Source: Solirubrobacterales bacterium
Lineage (GTDB): Bacteria > Actinomycetota > Thermoleophilia > Solirubrobacterales > Solirubrobacteraceae
Length of the DNA stretch: 10,539 nucleotides
Assembly (NCBI GenBank): GCA_025964075.1
Contig: JAOPZQ010000351.1
Location: forward strand, 1-10,539
Direction: 5' to 3'
This document shows positions 1 to 7,222 of the stretch, one piece after another. The notes under the pieces were generated by a model, which saw nothing but the letters and a program-made list of their open reading frames with translations, was not told where the DNA came from and did no database searches. Position 1 is the stretch's first letter; the number at the start of each line of letters is the position of its first letter. The translations under genes and the position numbers were made by a program.

Positions 1-1
1 C

Positions 2-1240
2 GCGCTGCTGCGCGGCGTCGCGCGGGCGATCGAGGGCGACGCCGAGGAGCTCTCGCGCCTCGAGAGCCTGGACACGGGCAAGCCGCTGGCCCAGGCGCGC
101 GCCGACGTCGCGGTGGCCGCGCGCTACTTCGACTTCTACGCGAGCGCCGCCGAGGGCCTGGCCGGCGCCACGCTCGCCGGCGCCCGCGGGATCTTCGCCT
201 ACACCCTGCGCGAGCCGTGGGGCGTGACCGCGCACATCATCCCGTGGAACTACCCGATGCAGATCAGCGCGCGCACGCTGGCGCCCGCGCTGGCGGCCGG
301 GAACTGCTGCGTGCTCAAGCCGGCGGAGGAGGCGCCGCTCACGGCGCTGCGCCTCGCGCGGCTCGCGCTCGACGCGGGCGTGCCCCCGGGAGTTCTCAAC
401 GTCGTGCCCGGCCACGGCACCGTGGCGGGCGCCGCGCTCGCCGCGCACCCCGGCATCGACCACCTCGCGTTCACCGGGTCCCAGGAGGTCGGCGTCCTCG
501 TCGCCCGGGCGGCCGCGGCGCACATCGTTCCCGTCACGCTCGAGCTCGGCGGCAAGTCGCCGAACGTCGTCTTCCCCGACGCCGACCTCGAGCGCGCGAC
601 CGGGACGGTCGTCGCCGCGATCCTGCAGAACGCGGGACAGACGTGCTCGGCCGGCTCGCGACTGCTCGTCCACCGGTCGATCCACGACGACGTCGTCCAG
701 GAGATCGCTCGCCGCTTCGAGGGCGTCTCGATCGGGAGGGGCCTCGACGACCCCGACCTCGGGCCGCTGATCTCGGAGGTCCAGCGCACGCGCGTCGCCG
801 CGCTCGTGCGCGAGGGCGCGGCGTCCGGGCGGCTCGTCACCGGCGGCGGGGCGCCGGCCGGCGACGCGTACCGCGACGGCTTCTTCTTCGCCCCCACGCT
901 CGTCGATCACGTCGACCCGGCCGCCGGGATCGCACGCGAGGAGGTCTTCGGCCCGGTCCTGGTCGTCTCGACTTTCGAGGACGAGGACGAGGCCGTCGCC
1001 CTCGCCAACGGCACCGACTACGGCCTGATCGCCGCGGTCTGGACGCGCGACCTCGCGCGCGCCCAGCGCCTCGTCGCCGAGCTCCGCGTGGGGCAGGTCT
1101 TCGTCAACGGCTACGGCGCGGGCGGCGGCGTCGAGCTGCCGTTCGGGGGCCAGAAGCGTTCGGGATACGGGCGCGAGAAGGGCTTCGAGGCGCTCCTCGA
1201 GTACTCCCAGCTCAAGAGCGTCGCCGTCAACATCGACTGA
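2..1240 (+). CDS. NAD(P)-dependent aldehyde dehydrogenase, 5' end missing
   Basis: Soluble aldehyde dehydrogenase (ALDH superfamily) that oxidises an aldehyde to the carboxylic acid with NAD(P)+. The reading frame is open from base 2; 412 residues are present and roughly 80 N-terminal residues lie outside the window. A GTG at 113 is an internal valine codon, because the coding sequence before it already reads as ALDH (ESLDTGKPL). Visible motifs: PWNYP with the oxyanion-hole Asn (codon 248-250), the cofactor-binding loop FTGSQEVG, the general-base Glu in LELGGKSP (codon 542-544), the nucleophile Cys in AGQTCSAGSR (codon 644-646), EEVFGPVL, and the C-terminal PFGGQKRSGYGRE. Glu and Cys are 34 codons apart, as in ALDH2. 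It most resembles betaine-aldehyde or gamma-aminobutyraldehyde dehydrogenases, but the substrate cannot be fixed from sequence. The short-chain dehydrogenase 12 bases downstream is probably cotranscribed and could supply the aldehyde. Confidence 0.95.
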   Translation, partial: ALLRGVARAIEGDAEELSRLESLDTGKPLAQARADVAVAARYFDFYASAAEGLAGATLAGARGIFAYTLREPWGVTAHIIPWNYPMQISARTLAPALAAGNCCVLKPAEEAPLTALRLARLALDAGVPPGVLNVVPGHGTVAGAALAAHPGIDHLAFTGSQEVGVLVARAAAAHIVPVTLELGGKSPNVVFPDADLERATGTVVAAILQNAGQTCSAGSRLLVHRSIHDDVVQEIARRFEGVSIGRGLDDPDLGPLISEVQRTRVAALVREGAASGRLVTGGGAPAGDAYRDGFFFAPTLVDHVDPAAGIAREEVFGPVLVVSTFEDEDEAVALANGTDYGLIAAVWTRDLARAQRLVAELRVGQVFVNGYGAGGGVELPFGGQKRSGYGREKGFEALLEYSQLKSVAVNID

Positions 1241-1252
1241 GAGGAGCGTGGC

Positions 1253-2008
1253 GTGAGCGAGGAACTGACAGGGCGGCGCGGCATCGTCACCGGCGGCGGG
1301 GGCGGCATCGGGCTCGGCGTGGCGCGGGCGATGATCGAGGCGGGCGCCCGCGTGGCGCTCCTCGACCGCGAGGGCGACGGGCTGCAGCGCGGCGTCGAGG
1401 AGCTGGGCGACCGGGCGATCGCCGTGACCGCGGACGTCACCGACCCCGCGCAGGTCGGCGCGGCGGTCGAGCGGGTGCGCTCGGAGCTCGGCGGGCTCGA
1501 CTTCGTCGTCAACTGCGCCGGCGTCCGCTACGAGGCGTCGTTCCTCGACCACGACCTCGACATGTGGCGCAAGACGCTCGACGTGAACGTGATCGGCTCG
1601 TTCCTGTGCAGCCAGGCCGCGGCGCGGGTGATGCTCGAGGCCGGTGGCGGGAAGATCGTCAACATCGCCTCGTTCGCCGGCGAGCTCGCGCTGCGCAACC
1701 GCGTCGCCTACTGCGCCAGCAAGGCGGCCGTGATCGGGCTCACCAAGGCGACGGCGCTCGAGCTCGCCGAGCACGGCATCAACTGCAACGCGATCGCCCC
1801 CGGCGTCACGGAGACCCCCCTCACCGCCCACTACTTCCAGGACGAGGAGCGGCGTGCCGCGGTCGTGTCCAACATCCCGAGCGGGCACTGGGCGATGCCG
1901 CCGGACATCGCCGGCCCGATCGTGTTCCTGTGCAGCGCCGCGGCCGACTACGTGCACGGGGTGACGCTGTTCGTCGACGGCGGCTGGGTGGCCGGCAAGG
2001 GCTACTGA
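1253..2008 (+). CDS. Short-chain dehydrogenase/reductase (classical SDR, NAD-type)
   Basis: A 251-residue soluble oxidoreductase, usual length for a classical SDR. The Rossmann motif TGGGGGIG is at residues 13-20, and Asp38 ends the second beta strand, which in this family favours NAD(H) over NADP(H). NCAG (87-90) replaces the usual NNAG. The catalytic tetrad is complete: Asn112, Ser140, Tyr153, Lys157 (YCASK). The PG-x-TxT loop (APGVTETPL) and a C-terminal VDGGW are also present. The GTG start has a GAGGAG ribosome binding site at 1241-1246, six bases upstream. It lies 12 bases after the aldehyde dehydrogenase, so the two probably form one operon and may oxidise an alcohol or hydroxy-acid in sequence. 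Substrate unknown; sugar dehydrogenases and 3-oxoacyl-ACP reductase-like enzymes share this form. Confidence 0.95.
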   Translation: MSEELTGRRGIVTGGGGGIGLGVARAMIEAGARVALLDREGDGLQRGVEELGDRAIAVTADVTDPAQVGAAVERVRSELGGLDFVVNCAGVRYEASFLDHDLDMWRKTLDVNVIGSFLCSQAAARVMLEAGGGKIVNIASFAGELALRNRVAYCASKAAVIGLTKATALELAEHGINCNAIAPGVTETPLTAHYFQDEERRAAVVSNIPSGHWAMPPDIAGPIVFLCSAAADYVHGVTLFVDGGWVAGKGY

Positions 2009-2087
2009 GGTTCGGCGCCCTCACATTTCGGCTAGTTCTTACCGATAGCTTGCAATCGCGGTCACGGAGGGGGACCCTCGCGGGGAG
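2009..2087 (+). other. 79-base intergenic stretch before the membrane protein gene
   Basis: This gap separates the dehydrogenase operon from the next gene. Bases 2021-2056 are clearly less GC-rich than the surroundings (catttcggctagttcttacc and following), which is where a promoter could sit, but I cannot assign a convincing -35/-10 pair. There is no strong hairpin terminator. A purine run GGAGGGGG at 2066-2073 lies 14 bases before the ATG at 2088, longer than ideal for a ribosome binding site; a second run, GGGGAG at 2082-2087, touches the start codon. Confidence 0.4.
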
Positions 2088-3731
2088 ATGGCCTTTCCCC
2101 GGCGCTGGCTGACGGGCCGCTGGCTGACACTGGCCACGGGACTTGGGGCCGCGCTTCCGGTCGTCGTCTCGACGACTCGGGCGCTCGTCGACGGTTGGGC
2201 GCCCATCAGCGATCAGGGCACGATCGCCATGCGGGCCTACGACGTCCTCGGCGCCCACACGCCGCTGCTCGGCCAGTACTCGCTGGCGTCGAGCGTCACC
2301 GGACACCCGACCTACAGCCCCGGGCCGATGCTCTACTGGCTGCTCGCGCTGCCGGCGCGGTTCGGCACGGCCGCGACGCTGCCGCTGACGATGGGCCTCG
2401 TCAACACCGGGGCGGTGGTCGGCATCGTCGCGCTGGCTCGCCGGCGCGGCGGCATGCCGCTGATGTTCGCGGCCGCCGCGGCGGTCGCGCTCATGTCCCG
2501 CTCGTTCTCCTCCGAGAGCCTGCACGCCATCTTCAACCCCGCGGCGGCGCTGTTCCCGTTCACGCTGCTGATCTTCCTGTGCTGGTCGCTCGCCTGCGGC
2601 GACCGCCGGCTCCTCCCGCTGATCGTCGTCGTCGCGAGCTTCGTCGTCCAGTGCCATCTCACCTACGTCGCCCCGACGGCCGGACTGCTCGCGCTGGGGA
2701 TCGGCGGCGCGGTGGCGGCGCGGGGCCCGGGCCCGTCCCTGCGGCGCTGGGCGCTCGTTGCGCTCGGGGTCGGGGCCGTGTGCTGGGCGCCCCCGGTCGT
2801 CCAGGAGCTCTCCCACACCCCCGGCAACCTGGGGCTGCTGGCGCGCGCCGCGACGACGTCGAAGAAGACGGAGGGCGCGACGGCGGCCGCCCGCGCGGTC
2901 GTGCGCGTCGTCGGCATCCCGCCGCGCTGGCTGCGGGCTCCCGTGACCGCCGCCGATCAGGCGAGCCTCTACTCGGGCGGCGACTACGGCGACACCCGGC
3001 TCGCCGACGTCGCGAAGGCGCCGGGCGCGCTCGCGATCGCGTCGTGCTGCCTCCTGCTCGCCGCCGTGGTCGCGGTCGGGGTCGCCGGGGCGCGGCGCCG
3101 TCGCGCCGAGATCGCCGGCGCCGCGGCGATCTCCGTCGTGCTGTGTGCGGCATTCGCCGTCGTGGTCGCCACCACGCCGACGAACGAGAGCACCACGCTC
3201 GGCTACAGCACGTGGTGGGGCTCCGCGGCCGGGATGTGGGTGTGGCTGAGCGTCGGCTGGTCCGCGGCCTCGCTCGTGCGGGTCCTGCCACGGCTCGCGG
3301 AGCTCCGGGTGCCCGCGTTCGCACCGGCGCTCGGCGTCGGTGTCGTGGCGCTCGCGGCATCCGCCGTCGCCGCCGCCGAGAGCCCCGACACCCACGCCCC
3401 CGACTATCGGCCGGTTCGGACGATCACGGCCCGTGTCGAGCGGGCGACGCGCGGCGCACGGCTGGTGCGACTCGTCCAGCGCAGCTTCGTGGCGCGCGCG
3501 TACGGTCCGGCGATCAGGTACGCGCTGCATGTCCGCGGCATCGGTGTCATCGCGCGCCCCGGAGCCGCCAAGCCGGGCGTGCGCTACGACCACGTGGTCA
3601 CCGTGTACGAGACCGGTCCGCGGCCGCACGGTCACAGCGCGGTCCTGGCGCACATCCGCCTGAGGGACGGCAGCGGCGACCATCGCCTCACGGTGACCGT
3701 GTCTCGGCGGCGCCGGCGGGGACGCGTGTAG
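2088..3731 (+). CDS. Polytopic membrane protein, GT-C/ArnT-like glycosyltransferase candidate
   Basis: A 547-residue integral membrane protein with about ten hydrophobic segments, including roughly residues 13-30, 80-117, 123-137, 152-169, 175-207 and 223-238, and four more by about residue 430. A soluble basic tail of about 110 residues follows. After the first membrane segment comes a loop with Asp35 and Asp42 (in ISDQG), then HTPLLGQYS and HPTYSPGP (73-80) before the second segment. GT-C glycosyltransferases, which use polyprenyl-phosphate sugars outside the membrane, carry acidic residues in this first loop. An N-P pair (150-151) and QCHLTY (188-193) also look conserved. From memory, similar uncharacterised proteins with an H-x-PLLG-x-YS signature occur across actinobacteria. 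A cell-envelope sugar or arabinose transfer role is inference only. No in-frame alternative start lies just upstream. The polymerase-domain gene follows after 12 bases, but no functional link is apparent. Confidence 0.8.
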   Translation: MAFPRRWLTGRWLTLATGLGAALPVVVSTTRALVDGWAPISDQGTIAMRAYDVLGAHTPLLGQYSLASSVTGHPTYSPGPMLYWLLALPARFGTAATLPLTMGLVNTGAVVGIVALARRRGGMPLMFAAAAAVALMSRSFSSESLHAIFNPAAALFPFTLLIFLCWSLACGDRRLLPLIVVVASFVVQCHLTYVAPTAGLLALGIGGAVAARGPGPSLRRWALVALGVGAVCWAPPVVQELSHTPGNLGLLARAATTSKKTEGATAAARAVVRVVGIPPRWLRAPVTAADQASLYSGGDYGDTRLADVAKAPGALAIASCCLLLAAVVAVGVAGARRRRAEIAGAAAISVVLCAAFAVVVATTPTNESTTLGYSTWWGSAAGMWVWLSVGWSAASLVRVLPRLAELRVPAFAPALGVGVVALAASAVAAAESPDTHAPDYRPVRTITARVERATRGARLVRLVQRSFVARAYGPAIRYALHVRGIGVIARPGAAKPGVRYDHVVTVYETGPRPHGHSAVLAHIRLRDGSGDHRLTVTVSRRRRRGRV

Positions 3732-3743
3732 TACAACCAGCCC

Positions 3744-4688
3744 GTGCCTGCCAACGGCAAGTCGGAGCCGGTCGACCTCGAGGTCGACGGGAAGACGGTG
3801 CGGGTCACCAACCCGGACCGCGTCTACTTCTCCGCGCGCGGCGAGACGAAGCTCGACCTCGCGCGCTACTACGTGAGCGTCGGCGAGGGCGTCGTCCGCG
3901 CCCTGCGCGAGCGCCCGTGCATGCTGCACCGGTTCCCGAGCGGCACCGACGGCAAGAAGGTGCACCAGAAGCGGCTGCCGCAGGGCGCGCCGCCGTGGGT
4001 CGACACCGTCCGGGTCGACTTCCCCTCCGGCCGCCACGCCGACGAGCTGTGCGTCACTCACCTGGCGAGCGTCGTCTGGGCGGTCCAGATGTCGACGGTC
4101 GAGTTCCATCCGTGGAACTCGCGCCGGGCCGACGTCGAGCGACCGGACGAGTGGCGAATCGACCTTGACCCGATGCCGGAGTGCAGCTTCGACACGGTGC
4201 GCCGCGTCGCCCACGTCGCCCGCGAGGTGCTCGACGAGATCGGCGCCGTCGGATGGCCGAAGACCTCGGGTGGCTCGGGACTGCACGTCTACGTCCGGAT
4301 CGAGCCGCGGTGGGGCTTCGCCGACGTCCGCCGCGCCGCCCTCGCCTTCGCCCGGGAGGTCGAGCGCCGCGCGCCGGAGCTCGCGACCACCACCTGGTGG
4401 CGCAAGGACCGCGAGCCCGACAAGGTGTTCGTCTACTACAACCAGAACGCGCGCGACCACACGATCCGCAGCGCCTACTCGGTGCGCGGCGTGAAGGAGG
4501 CCACGGTGTCGACGCCGATCGCCTGGGACGAGCTCGACGACGTCGTGCCGGAGGACTGCACGATCGCCACCGTCCCCGGGCGCTTCGCGGAGCTCGGCGA
4601 CCTCCACCGCGGCATCGACGACGCCCCCTACTCCCTCGACACGCTGCTCGAGTGGGCGGACCGGGAGGGCCTCGACGACGCGACGTGA
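3744..4688 (+). CDS. Stand-alone DNA ligase D-type polymerase domain (LigD PolDom / PrimPol fold)
   Basis: A 314-residue protein matching the whole polymerase domain of bacterial DNA ligase D, which adds nucleotides (preferring ribonucleotides) to DNA ends and gaps during non-homologous end joining. No ligase or phosphoesterase domain is attached, as in the separate actinobacterial PolD-type proteins. Visible in order: VTNPDRVYF (21-29), LHRFPSGTDGK, a HWP-like region STVEFHPWNSR, the metal-binding pair Asp140 and Asp142 in IDLDP, SGGSGLHVYV with His181, then VFVYYNQNARDHTI and AYSVRG. In M. tuberculosis LigD the third metal ligand (Asp227) lies in KVFVDWSQN; the aligned residue here is Tyr231 (TAC, one base from GAC), so catalysis may be impaired or altered. 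The GTG start is the first possible one: it is in the frame of the preceding gene, four codons after its TAG. No clear Shine-Dalgarno is present, so translation may be coupled or leaderless. The 3' end overlaps the convergent acyltransferase gene by 61 bases. Confidence 0.93.
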   Translation: MPANGKSEPVDLEVDGKTVRVTNPDRVYFSARGETKLDLARYYVSVGEGVVRALRERPCMLHRFPSGTDGKKVHQKRLPQGAPPWVDTVRVDFPSGRHADELCVTHLASVVWAVQMSTVEFHPWNSRRADVERPDEWRIDLDPMPECSFDTVRRVAHVAREVLDEIGAVGWPKTSGGSGLHVYVRIEPRWGFADVRRAALAFAREVERRAPELATTTWWRKDREPDKVFVYYNQNARDHTIRSAYSVRGVKEATVSTPIAWDELDDVVPEDCTIATVPGRFAELGDLHRGIDDAPYSLDTLLEWADREGLDDAT

Positions 4689-5389
4689 GCCCACGGGTCA
4701 TCCGCGAGGGCGAGCCGCACCCGCTCCATCACCTGCTTTCGCGTCTCGCCGTCGCGGACGCGGATCGGGGCGCCGAACCGGATCTCCACCGGGTGCCGGC
4801 GGCGCACGAGCCCCGAGACCCGCAGCCGCCGCGGCCAGCCGCGTCCCGCCGGCATCGCGGCGTAGGTGCCGGAGATGCGGACGGGCACGATCGGGCGGTC
4901 GTACTCGGCGGCCAGGACCGCCGCGCCCGCCCGGAGCCGCCCGACGCTCCCGTCCCGCGAGCGCGTCCCCTCGGCGAAGACGACGAGGTTCCAGCCCTCG
5001 CGCAGAAGGCCCGGCAGCGGTCCGGCGTCGACGCCGGCGCCGCGCTCGATCGGCACCGTGCCGAAGCTCAGCGAGACCGCGTGGGCCAGCGGTCGCGAGG
5101 CGTAGAAGTAGTCGGCGGCGGCGGCGACGACCGTGCGCCGGCGGCAGGCCGGCGGAAGCGCCGCGAGCAGCATCGGGGTGTCCATGTGGCTCGCGTGCGT
5201 CGCCACGAACAGCACCGGCTCCCGAAGACCGTCGAGGTGCTCGCGCCCCGTCACGCGCGCGCAGGTGTAGAACCCCGTGATGGCCCGGAACACGCCGCGG
5301 ATCATCACCTCGCGGATCGCGCGCCCGACGCCGCTGCGCGCCCACGGCACGTCGAGCTGACCGACTCGGCTGGCGCTCTGACCCCGCAT
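4628..5389 (-). CDS. PlsC-type 1-acyl-glycerol-3-phosphate acyltransferase family protein
   Basis: A 253-residue acyltransferase of the LPLAT/PlsC superfamily, which transfers a fatty acyl group from acyl-CoA or acyl-ACP to a glycerol-phosphate-type acceptor at the inner face of the membrane. The catalytic H-x4-D motif is His65 to Asp70 (HASHMD), the second block is GTVPIERG (110-117), the phosphate-binding block is FAEGTRS (138-144), and the fourth block is PIVPVRISGT. There is a short amphipathic N-terminus but no signal peptide. The ATG has a good ribosome binding site (GAAGGA, eight bases upstream) that overlaps the stop codon of the AGPS-like gene, so the pair is almost certainly one operon with coupled translation. 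In that setting the acceptor could be dihydroxyacetone phosphate or an alkyl-lysophosphatidate (inference). The last 19 residues, a Ser/Arg-rich tail beyond the conserved domain, are encoded opposite the polymerase gene. Confidence 0.92.
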   Translation of the reverse strand: MRGQSASRVGQLDVPWARSGVGRAIREVMIRGVFRAITGFYTCARVTGREHLDGLREPVLFVATHASHMDTPMLLAALPPACRRRTVVAAAADYFYASRPLAHAVSLSFGTVPIERGAGVDAGPLPGLLREGWNLVVFAEGTRSRDGSVGRLRAGAAVLAAEYDRPIVPVRISGTYAAMPAGRGWPRRLRVSGLVRRRHPVEIRFGAPIRVRDGETRKQVMERVRLALADDPWAHVASSRPSRSAHSSSVSRE

Positions 5390-5397
5390 CCCTCAGT

Positions 5398-5403
5398 TCC
5401 TTC
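5398..5403 (-). promoter_or_regulatory. Ribosome binding site of the acyltransferase gene, overlapping the upstream stop codon
   Basis: On the minus strand this reads GAAGGA, eight bases before the ATG at 5389-5387. It overlaps the TAG stop of the AGPS-like gene (5405-5403) by one base. This fixes the acyltransferase start and indicates translational coupling between the two genes. Confidence 0.8.
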
Positions 5404-7121
5404 TACCCGTCCGGCGCTCCAAACGGCGCCATCGGGCCGGCGACCTCCGCGGGCGCAGGCGCGTCGACGATCTTGGCGGGGTTGAGGTTCCGACCGGGGT
5501 CGATGCCGGCCAGGAGCGCGCGGACCATGGCCACGCCCGCCGGCGAGATGTCCTGCTCGAGCCACGGCGCATGCTCGGTCCCGACGGCGTGGTGATGCGA
5601 CAGGGTCCCGCCCGCGTCGAGGAAGCTCTGCTGCACCGCCGACTTGACCGTGCGATACGCCGCGAGCTCGTCCTCGACGCCTGCGGCACCGAAGGCGAAG
5701 GTGAAGTACAGGCATGCGCCCGCGTGATACGAGTGCGACAGGTGGCACATCACGTAGCCGTGGACGCCGAGACGCGCGAACGCTCCTCGGGCGGCGCCCA
5801 TCGCCCCGTCGTACAGCGCCGGCAGCGCGCTCCAGGGCGCGGACGTCTCCGACACGTCGGCGAGCGCGCCGTGTTCCAGCAGGAAGACGCGGATATAGGG
5901 CGTGTCGAACTTCTTCTGGTCGTACAGCTCGCCCGGACCGCGGCCGAGCGCGACACCGCCGTGCTCCTTGACGACGGCTTCGACGAGGCGCCGCTCGCCC
6001 GCCACGTGGCGAGGCGTGCCCTCGTAGCCGATGAAGGCCAGGCACATCTGCTCCGGATCGACCCGGCGATGCCGCAGCAGCGCTTGGAGCGCCCGGGACT
6101 TGACGCGGTCCAGCAGAGTGGGCGTCTTGCGTGTCGCGAACGAGAACACCGTCTCGGCCGGATCGGACACGCGCGTCACCGACGGCGTCGCCTCGCTCGC
6201 GGCGATCTCGCGCATGACGTCGAGCGATATCGCCCAGGTCGGCAGCAGGTAGCCGAGGATCACGCGCTGCTCGGGGACCCGATGGACATGCACCGTGGCC
6301 TGGGTGACGATCCCCAGACGGCCCTCGCTGCCCAGCATCATCTCGCGGACGCTCGGGCCGGTGGACGTGCTCGGCACGGGACGGATCGCGAGGACGCCGC
6401 CCGGCGTGACGGCGCGCAGACCCCGCGTGAAATCGGCCACGTCGCCGTACTTGTCGGACTGCATGCCCGAGGACCGCGTGGCGATCCAGCCCCCGAGCGT
6501 CGAGTGGGTGAAGCTGTCGGGGAAGTGACCGAGCGTCCAGCCGCGGGCGGCGAGCTGGGCCTCGAGCGCCGGGCCGAACACCCCGGCCTGCACCGTCGCC
6601 AGCCGCGACGTCTCGTCGATCTCCAGCACGCGGTCGAGACGCGCCAGGTCCAGGGAGACGATCGGGCGCACCTCGTCCTCCATCGCCTCGAGGCTGCCCG
6701 AGATGTTCGTGCCGCCACCGAACGGGATCAGCACGGCGTCGGCCTCGAGCACGAGGCGCAGCACCGCCGCGATCTCCTCCTCGCTGGTCGGGCGCACGAC
6801 GACGTCGGGAATCCGGCCGAGGTCGCCGCGCCGGTGGCGCACCAGGTCGGGCAAGCTCTTCCCGCGCGCGTGAAGGAGCCGGTCGCGAGCCTCCGTCGAG
6901 ACCCGCGCGGCGCCGAGGACCGCCTCGAGCGCGTCCCGAAGCTCGGCCGGCAGCCGCGAGGACGGGATGTCGAGGCCCGCGAACGCCGGCGCGGGCGCGA
7001 CCGGGCGCCGCACGTCGATGCCGACCGCCTTCCGCAGGAACGGCCCCAGCCCCGGCTTGTCCTCGTGGGAGAAGACCACGTCCTCCCGCCCCCATCCCGC
7101 CCACTTCATCGCGTCGCTCAC
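5403..7121 (-). CDS. FAD-linked oxidase, alkylglycerone-phosphate synthase (AGPS)-like
   Basis: A 572-residue flavoprotein of the VAO/PCMH family. Its nearest recognisable relative is AGPS, which swaps the acyl chain of acyl-DHAP for a fatty alcohol to create the ether bond of ether lipids. Seen: FAD-binding loop PFGGGTNISGS (from residue 133), the FPDSFTHSTLGGWIATRSSG block with YGDVADF, GSEGRLGIVT, Arg317 in SVTRVSD (aligning with the human disease residue Arg419 by my reading), LLEHGALADVSETSAPW, CHLSHSYHAGACLYFTF, the histidine triad HHH at 509-511 (human AGPS 615-617), and C-terminal GIDPGRNLNPAKI. Start choice: GTG at 7121 has GGGAG ten bases upstream within an 11-base purine-rich ribosome binding site; ATG at 7109 is the alternative but lies 22 bases from it. 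The frame stays open to beyond 7700 but there runs opposite the decarboxylase and does not look like this family. It could instead oxidise a D-2-hydroxy acid, as in related glycolate/lactate oxidases, but the HHH motif and the acyltransferase neighbour favour AGPS chemistry. Confidence 0.88.
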   Translation of the reverse strand: MSDAMKWAGWGREDVVFSHEDKPGLGPFLRKAVGIDVRRPVAPAPAFAGLDIPSSRLPAELRDALEAVLGAARVSTEARDRLLHARGKSLPDLVRHRRGDLGRIPDVVVRPTSEEEIAAVLRLVLEADAVLIPFGGGTNISGSLEAMEDEVRPIVSLDLARLDRVLEIDETSRLATVQAGVFGPALEAQLAARGWTLGHFPDSFTHSTLGGWIATRSSGMQSDKYGDVADFTRGLRAVTPGGVLAIRPVPSTSTGPSVREMMLGSEGRLGIVTQATVHVHRVPEQRVILGYLLPTWAISLDVMREIAASEATPSVTRVSDPAETVFSFATRKTPTLLDRVKSRALQALLRHRRVDPEQMCLAFIGYEGTPRHVAGERRLVEAVVKEHGGVALGRGPGELYDQKKFDTPYIRVFLLEHGALADVSETSAPWSALPALYDGAMGAARGAFARLGVHGYVMCHLSHSYHAGACLYFTFAFGAAGVEDELAAYRTVKSAVQQSFLDAGGTLSHHHAVGTEHAPWLEQDISPAGVAMVRALLAGIDPGRNLNPAKIVDAPAPAEVAGPMAPFGAPDG

Positions 7122-7131
7122 ACGACACAGG

Positions 7132-7142
7132 CTCCCACCTCC
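7132..7142 (-). promoter_or_regulatory. Ribosome binding site deciding the AGPS-like gene start
   Basis: On the minus strand this reads GGAGGTGGGAG. Its nearer end lies ten bases before the GTG at 7121 and 22 bases before the ATG at 7109, which is why the GTG is preferred. Confidence 0.6.
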
Positions 7143-7222
7143 ACGCCGCTCCCGTCGACACGGGTCGAGTCTCGCCGTCCTGCCGTGATACGCGACGCGG
7201 CTGGTTCCAGAGGCGCACCCGA

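Noticed and set aside
113..115. GTG as the start of the aldehyde dehydrogenase
   Set aside because: The frame before it already encodes conserved ALDH sequence back to the edge of the window, so the gene is truncated by the window, not short.
1821..4694. A 957-codon open frame on the minus strand
   Set aside because: It runs opposite three plus-strand genes with clear family motifs, its translation is low-complexity Arg/Ala/Asp/Gly with no recognisable domain, and such frames arise from GC-biased third positions.
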